A stretch of 29,151 bases of DNA from Desulfococcus sp. (lineage in GTDB: Bacteria; Desulfobacterota; Desulfobacteria; Desulfobacterales; Desulfosalsimonadaceae): the NCBI GenBank assembly GCA_024641805.1, contig JAHECJ010000001.1:1-29151 (forward strand). The letters run 5' to 3'. Shown here piece after piece: positions 16,806 through 24,643 of this stretch (position 1 is its first letter; each line of letters opens with the position of its first letter). The notes under the pieces are model-generated. The model saw only the letters and a program-made list of their open reading frames with translations. It had not been told where the DNA came from and searched no databases. The position numbers were made by a program, and so were the translations under genes.

Positions 16806-16857
16806 ACACAATATATTGATTTTAATATTGACACACCTCTATATATTGTGACATATT
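16806..16857 (+). promoter_or_regulatory. Tandem NrdR boxes overlapping the nrdD promoter
   Basis: Two 16-bp sites match the NrdR consensus ACACwAyATmTwGTGT. Box 1 is ACACAATATATTGATT (16806-16821) and box 2 is CCTCTATATATTGTGA (16836-16851). Their centres are 30 bp apart, about three helical turns, as in known NrdR operators. A candidate promoter overlaps them: TTGACA at 16828-16833 and ACATAT/CATATT 17-18 bases later, so box 2 fills the spacer. NrdR, an ATP/dATP-sensing repressor, is expected to control nrdD-nrdG. nrdR itself is not in the window. Confidence 0.78.
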
Positions 16858-16956
16858 TTTACTCGAACAAACATGAATGTGTAACAACCATTTTCAAATA
16901 TTTTTCCCCGCATTCTGCATAATTCTAAAATGTCTAACATGGGTAAAGGAATCGAA

Positions 16957-19062
16957 ATGTTTAATCAGATAAAAAAACGCAATGGCAGGGTGGATACTTT
17001 TGACTCTTCAAAAATTACAGCAGCGATCGCCAAGGCTGGAACAGCGACAGGCGAATTTGGTGATAAAGAAGCAAAAAAAATGACATTGCGCGTCTTGACC
17101 CTTGCCCAGGGAATGCATCTTTCCAATTGCCCTGAAGTCGAAGACATTCAGGATATTGTTGAAAGAGTATTACTGGATTCTCCTTACTACAAAACAGCCA
17201 AAGCCTATATCATCTACCGTGAACAACACGCTCAGATCAGAAAAATTACGACCAAAGCCCATGTCGAAATAGTAGAAAACTATGTACAGAAAATGGATTG
17301 GAAAATTAAAGAAAACAGTAATATGAGCTATTCATTGCAAGGCCTTAACAACTATATCTCTTCTGATATAACTGCGGAGTACTGGCTGAACAGAATTTAT
17401 CCTCCGGAAGTTCGGAATGCGCATAAAAATGGCGACCTTCATATCCATGACTTAAGTCTTTTGTCAATTTACTGCGTTGGCTGGGATCTCCAGGATCTGC
17501 TCACCGTCGGATTTATGGGGGTTCCCGGAAAAGTCGAAAGTGCCCCTCCGAGACATCTCAGATCCGCGCTGGGTCAAATCGTAAACTTTTTTTACACATT
17601 ACAGGGTGAGGCCGCGGGCGCGCAGGCGGTTTCCAATTTTGATACGCTGCTGGCACCATTTGTCCGCAAAGACAATCTTTCATACAAAGAGGTTAAGCAG
17701 GCTCTGCAAGAATTTGTTTTCAATATCAACATACCCACCCGGGTCGGATTCCAGACACCGTTTACCAATATTACGATGGACCTGAATGTACCGCGTACCC
17801 TTAAGGATGTACCGATAATCATCGGCGGCGAACATCAAAAAGAAACGTACGGTGATTTTCAGCATGAAATGGACATTATTAACAGTGCGTTTGCCGAAGT
17901 GATGATCGAAGGTGATGCCAAAGGACGCGTTTTTACCTTTCCCATTCCCACCTACAACATCACGGAAGATTTTGACTGGGAAAACCAGAACCTGGAAAAC
18001 ATCTGGAAAATGACGGGCAAGTATGGAATTCCATATTTTTCCAACTTTGTTAATTCCGATATGTCGCCGGAAGATGCGCGGTCCATGTGCTGCAGACTGC
18101 GCCTGGATAACCGCGAGCTTCAAAAAAGAGGTGGTGGACTTTTCGGGGCCAACCCACTTACCGGATCTATCGGCGTCGTGACGATCAACCTTCCGCGAAT
18201 CGGATATCTATCAAAGGATAAAACCGAATTTTTTGATCGGCTGAAATCCCAAACACATATTGCAAAAGAAAGCCTGACCATTAAACGAAAAGTCCTTGAA
18301 AAATTTACAGAACAGAATCTTTATCCGTATTCCAAATTTTATTTGCGAGGAATAAAAGAAAAAACAGGTACTTACTGGACAAATCATTTTTCAACCATCG
18401 GAATTATTGGAATGAATGAGGCTTGCCTGAATTTTATCGGAGAGGATATCGGCAGTCCTGCCGGCCATGCCTTTGCCGTTGAAGTTTTAGATTATCTGCG
18501 TCACTTGATGACACAAATTCAGGAGGAAACCGGAGAATTCTTCAATCTGGAAGCAACCCCCGGCGAAGGCACCGCGTTCCGGTTGGCAATGATTGATAAA
18601 AAACAGTATTCAGACATCCTTTGCGCAAATGATTCCTTTTTCAAAGAAGGTTCCGATCCCTTTTACACAAACTCAAGCCAGCTTCCGGTCAATTATACCG
18701 ACGATATTTTTGAAGCCCTTGAACTGCAGGATGATCTCCAGACAAAATATACCGGCGGAACCGTATTTCATATATTTCTCGGTGAAAAAGTGGACAGTAT
18801 TGAAGCCACCCGGAACCTGGTCAAAAAAATTACAAGTAATTTTAGGCTTCCATACTTCACGCTTTCACCCACATTCAGCGTCTGTTCAGGACACGGGTAC
18901 ATCACCGGACAACATGACCTCTGCCCGGACTGCAATGAGCCGGTTGAAGTATATTCCCGGATAGTCGGATATTTAAGACCCATCAGCCAATGGAACAATG
19001 GCAAGTTGTCAGAATTTAATATTCGGAAAACCTATGCCATGGCGAAAAGTTGTGCCGTATAA
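16957..19062 (+). CDS. nrdD: Anaerobic ribonucleoside-triphosphate reductase (class III) NrdD
   Basis: Reduces ribonucleotides to deoxyribonucleotides without oxygen, using a glycyl radical. The N-terminal ATP-cone (allosteric) domain begins IKKRNGRVDTFDSSKITAAI. The catalytic thiyl Cys173 is in IYCVGWDLQDLL. The C-terminus has the metal-binding cysteines in CSGHGYITGQHDLCPDC, followed by the glycyl-radical site SRIVGYLRP (Gly671). I chose the ATG at 16957 (701 residues) because AAAGGA lies six bases upstream and family members begin near there. An in-frame ATG at 16930 would add nine residues but has no ribosome site. nrdG follows ten bases after the stop. Confidence 0.97.
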   Translation: MFNQIKKRNGRVDTFDSSKITAAIAKAGTATGEFGDKEAKKMTLRVLTLAQGMHLSNCPEVEDIQDIVERVLLDSPYYKTAKAYIIYREQHAQIRKITTKAHVEIVENYVQKMDWKIKENSNMSYSLQGLNNYISSDITAEYWLNRIYPPEVRNAHKNGDLHIHDLSLLSIYCVGWDLQDLLTVGFMGVPGKVESAPPRHLRSALGQIVNFFYTLQGEAAGAQAVSNFDTLLAPFVRKDNLSYKEVKQALQEFVFNINIPTRVGFQTPFTNITMDLNVPRTLKDVPIIIGGEHQKETYGDFQHEMDIINSAFAEVMIEGDAKGRVFTFPIPTYNITEDFDWENQNLENIWKMTGKYGIPYFSNFVNSDMSPEDARSMCCRLRLDNRELQKRGGGLFGANPLTGSIGVVTINLPRIGYLSKDKTEFFDRLKSQTHIAKESLTIKRKVLEKFTEQNLYPYSKFYLRGIKEKTGTYWTNHFSTIGIIGMNEACLNFIGEDIGSPAGHAFAVEVLDYLRHLMTQIQEETGEFFNLEATPGEGTAFRLAMIDKKQYSDILCANDSFFKEGSDPFYTNSSQLPVNYTDDIFEALELQDDLQTKYTGGTVFHIFLGEKVDSIEATRNLVKKITSNFRLPYFTLSPTFSVCSGHGYITGQHDLCPDCNEPVEVYSRIVGYLRPISQWNNGKLSEFNIRKTYAMAKSCAV

Positions 19063-19072
19063 TTTTAGAAAA

Positions 19073-19765
19073 ATGGTCATTGGGGGCATTCAAAAAACAT
19101 CACTTATTGATTTTCCTGCAAAAATCAGTTGCGTTATATTCACTGCGGGCTGTAATTTTGATTGCCCCTATTGCCATAATGCTGAACTGGTTTCCCCGCC
19201 TTTCACGACAATAATCGATCCGGAAGATATTTTTGCTTTCCTTGCAAAGCGGAAAAATCTTCTGGATGGGGTGGTCATCACCGGCGGAGAGCCGACCCTG
19301 CAACAAAATCTCCCCGAGTTTTGTGACCGGATCAAATCCTTAGGATTTCCCATAAAAATGGATACAAACGGAAGTCGACCCGATATCATTCAATCGCTGC
19401 TGGAAACCAACCGAATCGACTATATCGCCATGGACATCAAAACCCTGCCGGAAAAATATTCTCCAAGTTTCTCCAATATAATCCCGAACAAGATATATGA
19501 TAGTATCCATATCATAAAAAATTCGGGCAAAGCCCATGAATTTCGAACTACCTGCGTCAAACCGTTTGCAGACGATAATATAATTTCACAGATTTCCCGA
19601 ATAATCGAAGGGGCGGACTTGTACGTCCTGCAAAAGGCCAATATTGACAAATCCATTTTACATCCATATTTCTTTGAGAATAGGGACTGGAATTTTGACA
19701 TGGAGGAGTTGACATATTTTCAAAAAACTGCCGCTGCTTCTGTTAAAAAGGTGTCGATTCGATGA
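19073..19765 (+). CDS. nrdG: Anaerobic ribonucleotide reductase activating protein NrdG
   Basis: A radical SAM enzyme that installs the glycyl radical on NrdD. The cluster motif CNFDCPYC (Cys27, Cys31, Cys34) follows GGIQKTSLIDFPAKISC, the usual NrdG/PflA-like opening, and GGEPTLQ is the SAM-binding GGE motif. I start it at the ATG at 19073 (230 residues). The longer frame from 18998 overlaps nrdD and adds residues unlike the family. It is cotranscribed with nrdD and should share its NrdR control. The C-terminal half resembles the longer activase type often annotated as anaerobic RNR-activating protein. Confidence 0.95.
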   Translation: MVIGGIQKTSLIDFPAKISCVIFTAGCNFDCPYCHNAELVSPPFTTIIDPEDIFAFLAKRKNLLDGVVITGGEPTLQQNLPEFCDRIKSLGFPIKMDTNGSRPDIIQSLLETNRIDYIAMDIKTLPEKYSPSFSNIIPNKIYDSIHIIKNSGKAHEFRTTCVKPFADDNIISQISRIIEGADLYVLQKANIDKSILHPYFFENRDWNFDMEELTYFQKTAAASVKKVSIR

Positions 19766-19984
19766 CACTTTAGATGTTCTTTTCCCAATATCGATAGATT
19801 GAATTACACTCAATTCATCCGCGAAATCTGATCTGCTTTTACATTCTTTGACTTTTCGGTTATCCCCTACAGACTTTAAATTCTCCCATAGGTCCCAGGC
19901 TGCCAACTTTTGACTATGCCAAAACCGCGCAATATGCCCATCACAGCGAAAACGAGTTAATTTTTAGTGGACCCAACATAACGG

Positions 19985-20028
19985 TTGACAACTTCTACCT
20001 TCAATCGATACCTTGACGTAAGCGTTAA
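19985..20028 (+). promoter_or_regulatory. Candidate promoter with operator-like palindrome upstream of the acyl-CoA dehydrogenase
   Basis: TTGACA at 19985-19990 is followed after 16-17 bases by GATACC/ATACCT. Just downstream is the imperfect palindrome TTGACGTAAGCGTTAA (20013-20028; arms TTGACG and CGTTAA, five of six pairs). Its look recalls operators of regulators of branched-chain and fatty acid degradation (such as the MerR-family LiuR), but I cannot verify the match. The remainder of the gap from nrdG (19766) holds nothing else I can support. Confidence 0.4.
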
Positions 20029-20063
20029 CTTTAAATCACATTCTATTTCAAAGGAATATAATT

Positions 20064-21308
20064 ATGTATGATTATCTTTTATCCGAGGATTCAGAAAAAA
20101 TTCGTGAGGAAGCCCGAGACCTTGTCAAATGGGTTCCAAGACAAATGATTATTGATATGGATGCTGATAAGATTAAGTTTCCTAAGGAATTTCTTCAAGA
20201 GGCAGGTCGCCGGAATTTATTGGGATGTCGATATCCCAAGAAATGGGGCGGCAGAGATATGAATTGGGTAACGGCATCCACTGTTATTGAAGAAATCGGC
20301 ACACTCGGCTATATCTTTGCCTGCACTTTTGGCGTCGGCGCTGAACTGGTTTGTGACGCGATCATATTGCACGGAACTGACCAACAAAAAGAAAAATATG
20401 TAAAACCATTGCTAAAAGGGGATATATTTGCTGCTGAATGTTTAACGGAGCCCCGCGGCGGTTCCGATTTTTTTGGAACTACCACTACAGCGGAAGACAA
20501 AGGAGATCATTTTCTGGTTAATGGTCAAAAACGATTTATAGTCGGCGCAGAAGGCGCCGACTATTTTCTGGTATACGCTAAAACCGATCCGAACGCGCCT
20601 CAGCATAATAGCTTATCATGCCTCATCGTAGATCGAGGCCCCGGTGTGGAAACCAAATACCTGTATGGTCTGATGGGATGCCGGGGCGGCGGCGCAGGTC
20701 GTCTTGTTTTCAAAAATGTTAAAGTGCCGAAGGAAAATGTGCTCGGAAAAATCAATGGCGCTTATCCGGTGTTTAAAACCATGATGATTCCTGAACGTCT
20801 TGGAACTGCTGCAATGACGATCGGCAGTGCACGGCCAGCGCTGGAGATTGCAACAGAATATACCACCAAACGAAAAGCTTTTGGCAAAACGATCAATCAT
20901 TTTCAGGGGGTAAATTTTCAAATTGCTGAAGCCGCCATGCTGCTTGATGCATGCCGTTCCATGATTTATACAACCTCATGCGCAGTGGATAATAATGCTG
21001 ATTCAAAGACGGTGCGACGAATGGTCTCCGAATCCAAAAAATTTGTCACGGAAGCATGCCAGAAAGTGGCTCACAATTCAATGCAGGTCATGGGTGGCAT
21101 CGGTTATACCAACGTTTATCCTATTGAGAGGATCGTTCGGGATCTTCGTCTGGCGACTATCTGGACGGGCAGCAATGAAGTCATGTCAATGATTATTGCC
21201 AACGAATGGTACCAGGAGCATTTCAGAAATAAACAAACCACTTCGCTTCGAAATTATGAAAATGACGCACTTGAATCGGATGCACCGGATGAAAAAATTT
21301 TTGAATAA
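20064..21308 (+). CDS. Acyl-CoA dehydrogenase (IVD/LCAD-type catalytic Glu)
   Basis: FAD enzyme that oxidises an acyl-CoA to the 2,3-enoyl-CoA and passes electrons to ETF. The 414-residue protein follows the family plan: helical N-domain, middle beta domain with AECLTEPRGGSDF near 124-136, and C-domain with KRKAFGKTINHFQ near 269-281 and QVMGGIGYTNVYPIERIVRD near 341-360. The usual MCAD-type base would sit before TG in TIWTGSNEV, but that residue is Thr368. Instead Glu244 in IPERLG occupies the site used by isovaleryl-CoA and long-chain acyl-CoA dehydrogenases (the residue before the conserved Arg). So the enzyme is probably active on branched or long-chain substrates. AAAGGA precedes the ATG. 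Confidence 0.93.
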   Translation: MYDYLLSEDSEKIREEARDLVKWVPRQMIIDMDADKIKFPKEFLQEAGRRNLLGCRYPKKWGGRDMNWVTASTVIEEIGTLGYIFACTFGVGAELVCDAIILHGTDQQKEKYVKPLLKGDIFAAECLTEPRGGSDFFGTTTTAEDKGDHFLVNGQKRFIVGAEGADYFLVYAKTDPNAPQHNSLSCLIVDRGPGVETKYLYGLMGCRGGGAGRLVFKNVKVPKENVLGKINGAYPVFKTMMIPERLGTAAMTIGSARPALEIATEYTTKRKAFGKTINHFQGVNFQIAEAAMLLDACRSMIYTTSCAVDNNADSKTVRRMVSESKKFVTEACQKVAHNSMQVMGGIGYTNVYPIERIVRDLRLATIWTGSNEVMSMIIANEWYQEHFRNKQTTSLRNYENDALESDAPDEKIFE

Positions 21309-21425
21309 TTTTCTTTCTTCTGATACAAACTTTCTTTCTAAAATTATTTGGCCAACAAAAACAGGACCCGGCTATTTTAGAGTTACCAGCATAATTATTG
21401 GATTCAGCAGAAAGGGATCAGAGTT

Positions 21426-21626
21426 TTGGAAAACTTAGTCACCCTCATTAAAATCATCGCAGTATTTTTGGCATCTATTATTCTTGGAAGCTGGTTTACC
21501 ACAGAAGTAAAAAAGAGCAGACTCAAAGGCGAGCCTGCATATAAACCCTATTTATCCCCGCCGGGGATAATTATAACGCTTTTGATAGTGCTCCTGCCGA
21601 TTATCGCCTGGTTGTTAAAGCATTAA
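21426..21626 (+). CDS. Small two-helix membrane protein, hypothetical
   Basis: 66 residues starting from TTG at 21426, with a purine-rich AAGGGATCAGAG just upstream. Helix 1 covers about 5-22 (LIKIIAVFLASIILGSW) and helix 2 about 46-64 (PPGIIITLLIVLLPIIAWLL), with a charged loop (EVKKSRLKGEPAYKPYLS) between. No known family recognised. It lies about 115 bases after the acyl-CoA dehydrogenase on the same strand and may be in its operon. Function unknown. Confidence 0.6.
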   Translation: MENLVTLIKIIAVFLASIILGSWFTTEVKKSRLKGEPAYKPYLSPPGIIITLLIVLLPIIAWLLKH

Positions 21627-21996
21627 TCTGAGAACACCCTCAACCGGTTATTTTGCAGAAACAGCAATGAAGAAAAAATCCCATTAAAGCAAAAATTTTT
21701 CCCGGACTATAATATAATAGGAGTTTTTGAACAATCATCAGGAATTTTTTTTCGAAGGATTGTTCATTGAGAGGCGTTTTTAGACTTCTTAAGAGGGGAA
21801 AACCTGAAAAACTCAGCGAAAGCCCCATATTTGAACGATTTCAAAAAACACATCCACTTGGGCTCAGGGGTAGGCGATCGCGCAATACCGGGGCTTTCTG
21901 AAAGCCCTCTTTGAGGCGAAAATCAATTTTTTTCTGATTAAAAAACAATTAAATCATGAAATTCAAATTTTAAATTCAACTCATTCGAAGCAAAAA
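21627..21996. other. Intergenic stretch with inverted repeats, no gene
   Basis: About 370 bases between convergent genes. Sequences of note are an imperfect stem from TGAACAATC (about 21728) to GGATTGTTC (about 21760), and the GAAAGCCC/GGGCTTTC set at 21818-21907. A 62-residue open frame on the minus strand shows no ribosome site or motif, so I do not call it a gene. Confidence 0.45.
21818..21907. repeat. Three-part GAAAGCCC / GGGCTTTC / GAAAGCCC inverted repeat
   Basis: GAAAGCCCC at 21818-21826, GGGCTTTC at 21891-21898 and GAAAGCCC at 21900-21907. The middle element can pair perfectly with either outer one, so the two stems exclude each other. The second stem has a one-base loop, so as DNA it is a tight palindrome. 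The meaning is unknown. Confidence 0.6.
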
Positions 21997-22347
21997 TTAT
22001 TCTTTATGTTGCCCTTCTTTTTTCAGTAGTTCGTTGTACCAGCATGCAAAATCAAACATCCCCTGATATTTTTCATTGTCATTGATAATGCCTAAACAGA
22101 TTTCAAAAGCACCGCGGCCATATTCATTGCTATAATCGTTTGAATCCAAACTCTGAAAAAATTCTCGTATCAGCATTTGAGAGGTTCGTTTGGTTTTGTC
22201 CTGACGGATATCAATTGGATCCTTGGGTTCCTGAAACGGGTCCCACTTCTCATACCCTTTTTTAAGGATCTGCTTCTGACGTCTTTCGGACATACTGTCA
22301 AAAATTGCCTTTTTCCGGTCAGCTTCATCTTTTGTGGAATCAGTCAT
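21997..22347 (-). CDS. Conserved-looking hypothetical protein
   Basis: A soluble, charged protein of 116 residues from the ATG at 22345-22347, which has a strong GGGAGAG ribosome site. An upstream in-frame ATG at 22377 would overlap the preceding gene and lacks one. The sequence has an N-terminal basic/acidic helix (DEADRKKAIFDSMSERRQKQ), then KKGYEKWDPFQEPKDPID, then a helical C-terminus (FEICLGIINDNEKYQGMFDF) ending in a charged tail. It starts 13 bases after the stop of the YkgJ-like gene, so the two are coupled. I do not recognise the family. Function unknown. Confidence 0.75.
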   Translation of the reverse strand: MTDSTKDEADRKKAIFDSMSERRQKQILKKGYEKWDPFQEPKDPIDIRQDKTKRTSQMLIREFFQSLDSNDYSNEYGRGAFEICLGIINDNEKYQGMFDFACWYNELLKKEGQHKE

Positions 22348-22360
22348 TTTCTCTCCCTGT

Positions 22361-23035
22361 CTATCGGTTTTTTTCATCTTTTTCTTCCGAGGAAATCCCC
22401 ATGTACTCCTCGTTATAATCTGTAATCAGAGCCATCGACAGAGGAACAAGAACTTCCGCCATCCGAATATGCTTTGACCGGAGCGCTTGCACCAACTCGG
22501 AAGAGATAGCTATCAATTGATCATGAAGAATGTCATGGTTCAATGTCGGATAACTGGCTCCTGGCTTAAATCCGGACAAACCGCACGTTCGCCCTTTTCC
22601 GCCAATCGCTTGCGGAATACCATAAACACGGCAAGCTATTGGCCGAAACGAATACATTTCACATAGATTTTCCCCTCCCAGCATCGCACAACGGATTCTC
22701 TGCTGACCGACGTCTTCGATGATAGCGTCTTCCTTTTTGCCTGCCTGCAAGGATTTATATGCTTCTTTTTTAATTTTATATATCTTTCGGTCCGTCTTAT
22801 TGGCTTTTTCCAGAAGGTCGGATTTTTCTTTTCCATTAAACATTTCATTAAAACGATAATTTACGTACAGTGCTTCAATCAGGGTAAGATCAAACATGGC
22901 ATGACAGCAATCCGCGCAGCCTTCTTTGCAGTTCACTTCTTCAGGATACTTCTTTTTTACCTGCTCAAAGACACTTTCCGCTTTTGAAACCAACGCTTCA
23001 TATTTTTTAAAATATGGCATCAAATCAATTTTCAT
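22361..23035 (-). CDS. YkgJ family cysteine cluster protein (zinc/iron-chelating domain)
   Basis: A 224-residue protein from the ATG at 23033-23035 (GGAGG ten bases upstream). A longer frame to 23080 exists but adds an unlikely leader. Near the N-terminus is CKEGCADCC (Cys36, 40, 43, 44), and later come GENLCEMYSFRPIACRVYGIP and a further Cys in RTCGLSG, the pattern of the CxxCxxCC cluster family thought to bind zinc or an Fe-S cluster. Its reaction is unknown. It ends in TAG at 22361 and overlaps the ribosome site of the next gene. It lies downstream of mnmE and the parS site on the same strand. Confidence 0.88.
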   Translation of the reverse strand: MKIDLMPYFKKYEALVSKAESVFEQVKKKYPEEVNCKEGCADCCHAMFDLTLIEALYVNYRFNEMFNGKEKSDLLEKANKTDRKIYKIKKEAYKSLQAGKKEDAIIEDVGQQRIRCAMLGGENLCEMYSFRPIACRVYGIPQAIGGKGRTCGLSGFKPGASYPTLNHDILHDQLIAISSELVQALRSKHIRMAEVLVPLSMALITDYNEEYMGISSEEKDEKNR

Positions 23036-23134
23036 ATGACAAAAACCTCCAAACCAGTAAAGGTCACGGCACCTGGCCATGATAAAATTTTATCAGCTAT
23101 GAACTGCTGTTTTAACTTCATGGAGCAGCCAAAC

Positions 23135-23150
23135 TGTTTCACGTGAAACA
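23135..23150. other. parS site (ParB-binding palindrome)
   Basis: TGTTTCACGTGAAACA is a perfect 16-bp palindrome identical to the widely conserved chromosomal parS consensus. It lies between mnmE and the YkgJ-like gene. ParB/Spo0J loads here and helps segregate the origin region; SMC loading follows. Its position in the rpmH-to-mnmE cluster fits an origin-proximal site. Confidence 0.92.
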
Positions 23151-23165
23151 ATTTGAATTCCAAAA

Positions 23166-24581
23166 TCATTTTCCAATGCAAAACCGATTAAAAATATTAT
23201 CCAGTATATCCGGTTTTACGTTTTCTCCTGTAATTTCAAGTAATGCAGTCAATGCCAGCTTTAAATCAATTGAAACCAATTCATACGGCTGGGATTTAAC
23301 AAATCCATCCTTGGCTGTTGTTAAGGAAAGCATGGCTGTTTCCAAACAAATTTTGTGCCGCAAATTTGGAACGATTTTATCCTTAACATCACAGGTAGAG
23401 TTAAAAGCCTTTTCCACAAGAAACTTCTTTAGCTTATCAATATCCTGGTTATACAGCGCGGATATTCGAACACTTTCGATGTGGCGCCAATCCTTGGGCA
23501 ATGCAAAACGGATCTGATCCGGCGGCAAATCAATTTTATTGATCACTAAAATTATTTTTTTATTACCAAGTTTTTTAAGAGTACAAAGGTCGTTGGCGGA
23601 AACAGTATTACCGGCATCTACCGTATACAGGATGATGTCCGCGCCGGAAATATATTTCCACGCTTTTTCAATACCGATCTGCTCAACAGGATCAACCGTA
23701 TCATGTATTCCGGCAGTGTCTGCTAAAACAATGGGAACGCCGTTGGCAATAAAAGAATCTTCGATGAAATCCCGGGTTGTACCAGGGATATCGGTGACAA
23801 TCGATCGGTCTTTCTCTATCAATTTATTCATCAAACTGGATTTACCGACATTGGGACCACCGACGATGACAATCTTCAGTCCTTCGCGCAAAAAACTCTG
23901 ATTATCGCAACAATCAATCAGTTTAATAATTTTTACAATAAGCTCTTCTTCTAATCGGGAGGCGAGAATTGACACATCAATCTCGTCGCCAATTTCATCA
24001 GGAAAATCGATGGCAGCTTCTACATAAGACAGAATATCCAGTAAAGAAGCGCGAAGGGATTGAATCTGAAGGTTAAATTCCCCGGAAATCTGGGCCATGG
24101 CCATCCCAATCGCTTTTTCGGATCGGGCATTTATAATATCAGCTACCGCCTCTGCCTGCGTCAGGTCGATCCGGCCATTTAAAAAAGCACGGCGTGTAAA
24201 CTCGCCAGGACCTGCCAGAAGAACTCCCTTTTCGATCAACAACCTGAGAATTGATTTCATTACGACGGGACCGGCATGCGATTGGATTTCAACTACATCT
24301 TCAGCCGTGTAGGAGAAGGGGGCCCGCATAACCACTAATAAGACTTCGTCAATTATGCAACCTGAAGATCGGTCGACGATATGACCGAAATAAAAATAAC
24401 GCGATTCCGGAGAAAAAGAATGGAACGGTTTTTCCGTAATATTATTCTGATGCTTAAGTGATTCTTTCGGACAAAAAATAGACAGGGCAATATTGATAGA
24501 ATCCGGGCCTGAAATTTTAATAATTCCAACGCCACCGTGTCCGGGAGGAGTTGAAATTGCTGCAATTGTTGTAACTTCCAT
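23166..24581 (-). CDS. mnmE: tRNA modification GTPase MnmE (TrmE)
   Basis: With MnmG (GidA) it makes 5-carboxymethylaminomethyl-type modifications of U34 in tRNAs. The 471-residue protein has the N-terminal formyl-THF binding domain (TTIAAISTPPGHGGVGIIKISG), the helical domain with GEFTRRAFLNGRIDLTQAEA, and an inserted G domain with G1 GGPNVGKSS, G2/G3 TDIPGTTRD and DTAGIHDT, and G4 NKID. It ends in the catalytic C-terminal CIGK. It is downstream of yidC-jag in the conserved origin-proximal operon. mnmG is not next to it here. Confidence 0.97.
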   Translation of the reverse strand: MEVTTIAAISTPPGHGGVGIIKISGPDSINIALSIFCPKESLKHQNNITEKPFHSFSPESRYFYFGHIVDRSSGCIIDEVLLVVMRAPFSYTAEDVVEIQSHAGPVVMKSILRLLIEKGVLLAGPGEFTRRAFLNGRIDLTQAEAVADIINARSEKAIGMAMAQISGEFNLQIQSLRASLLDILSYVEAAIDFPDEIGDEIDVSILASRLEEELIVKIIKLIDCCDNQSFLREGLKIVIVGGPNVGKSSLMNKLIEKDRSIVTDIPGTTRDFIEDSFIANGVPIVLADTAGIHDTVDPVEQIGIEKAWKYISGADIILYTVDAGNTVSANDLCTLKKLGNKKIILVINKIDLPPDQIRFALPKDWRHIESVRISALYNQDIDKLKKFLVEKAFNSTCDVKDKIVPNLRHKICLETAMLSLTTAKDGFVKSQPYELVSIDLKLALTALLEITGENVKPDILDNIFNRFCIGK

Positions 24582-24643
24582 AATCTATTCAGCCTGCTGC
24601 CCGTTTCACCGCATAACGCAAGAACAGTAAAAAAGTTTTCCGT

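Noticed and set aside
16606..16851. 81-residue plus-strand open frame before nrdD
   Set aside because: It lacks a ribosome site and recognisable motifs, and runs through the NrdR boxes and nrdD promoter.
21640..21828. 62-residue minus-strand open frame in the gap after the small membrane protein
   Set aside because: No ribosome site, no motif and it overlaps the inverted repeats; composition is not convincing.
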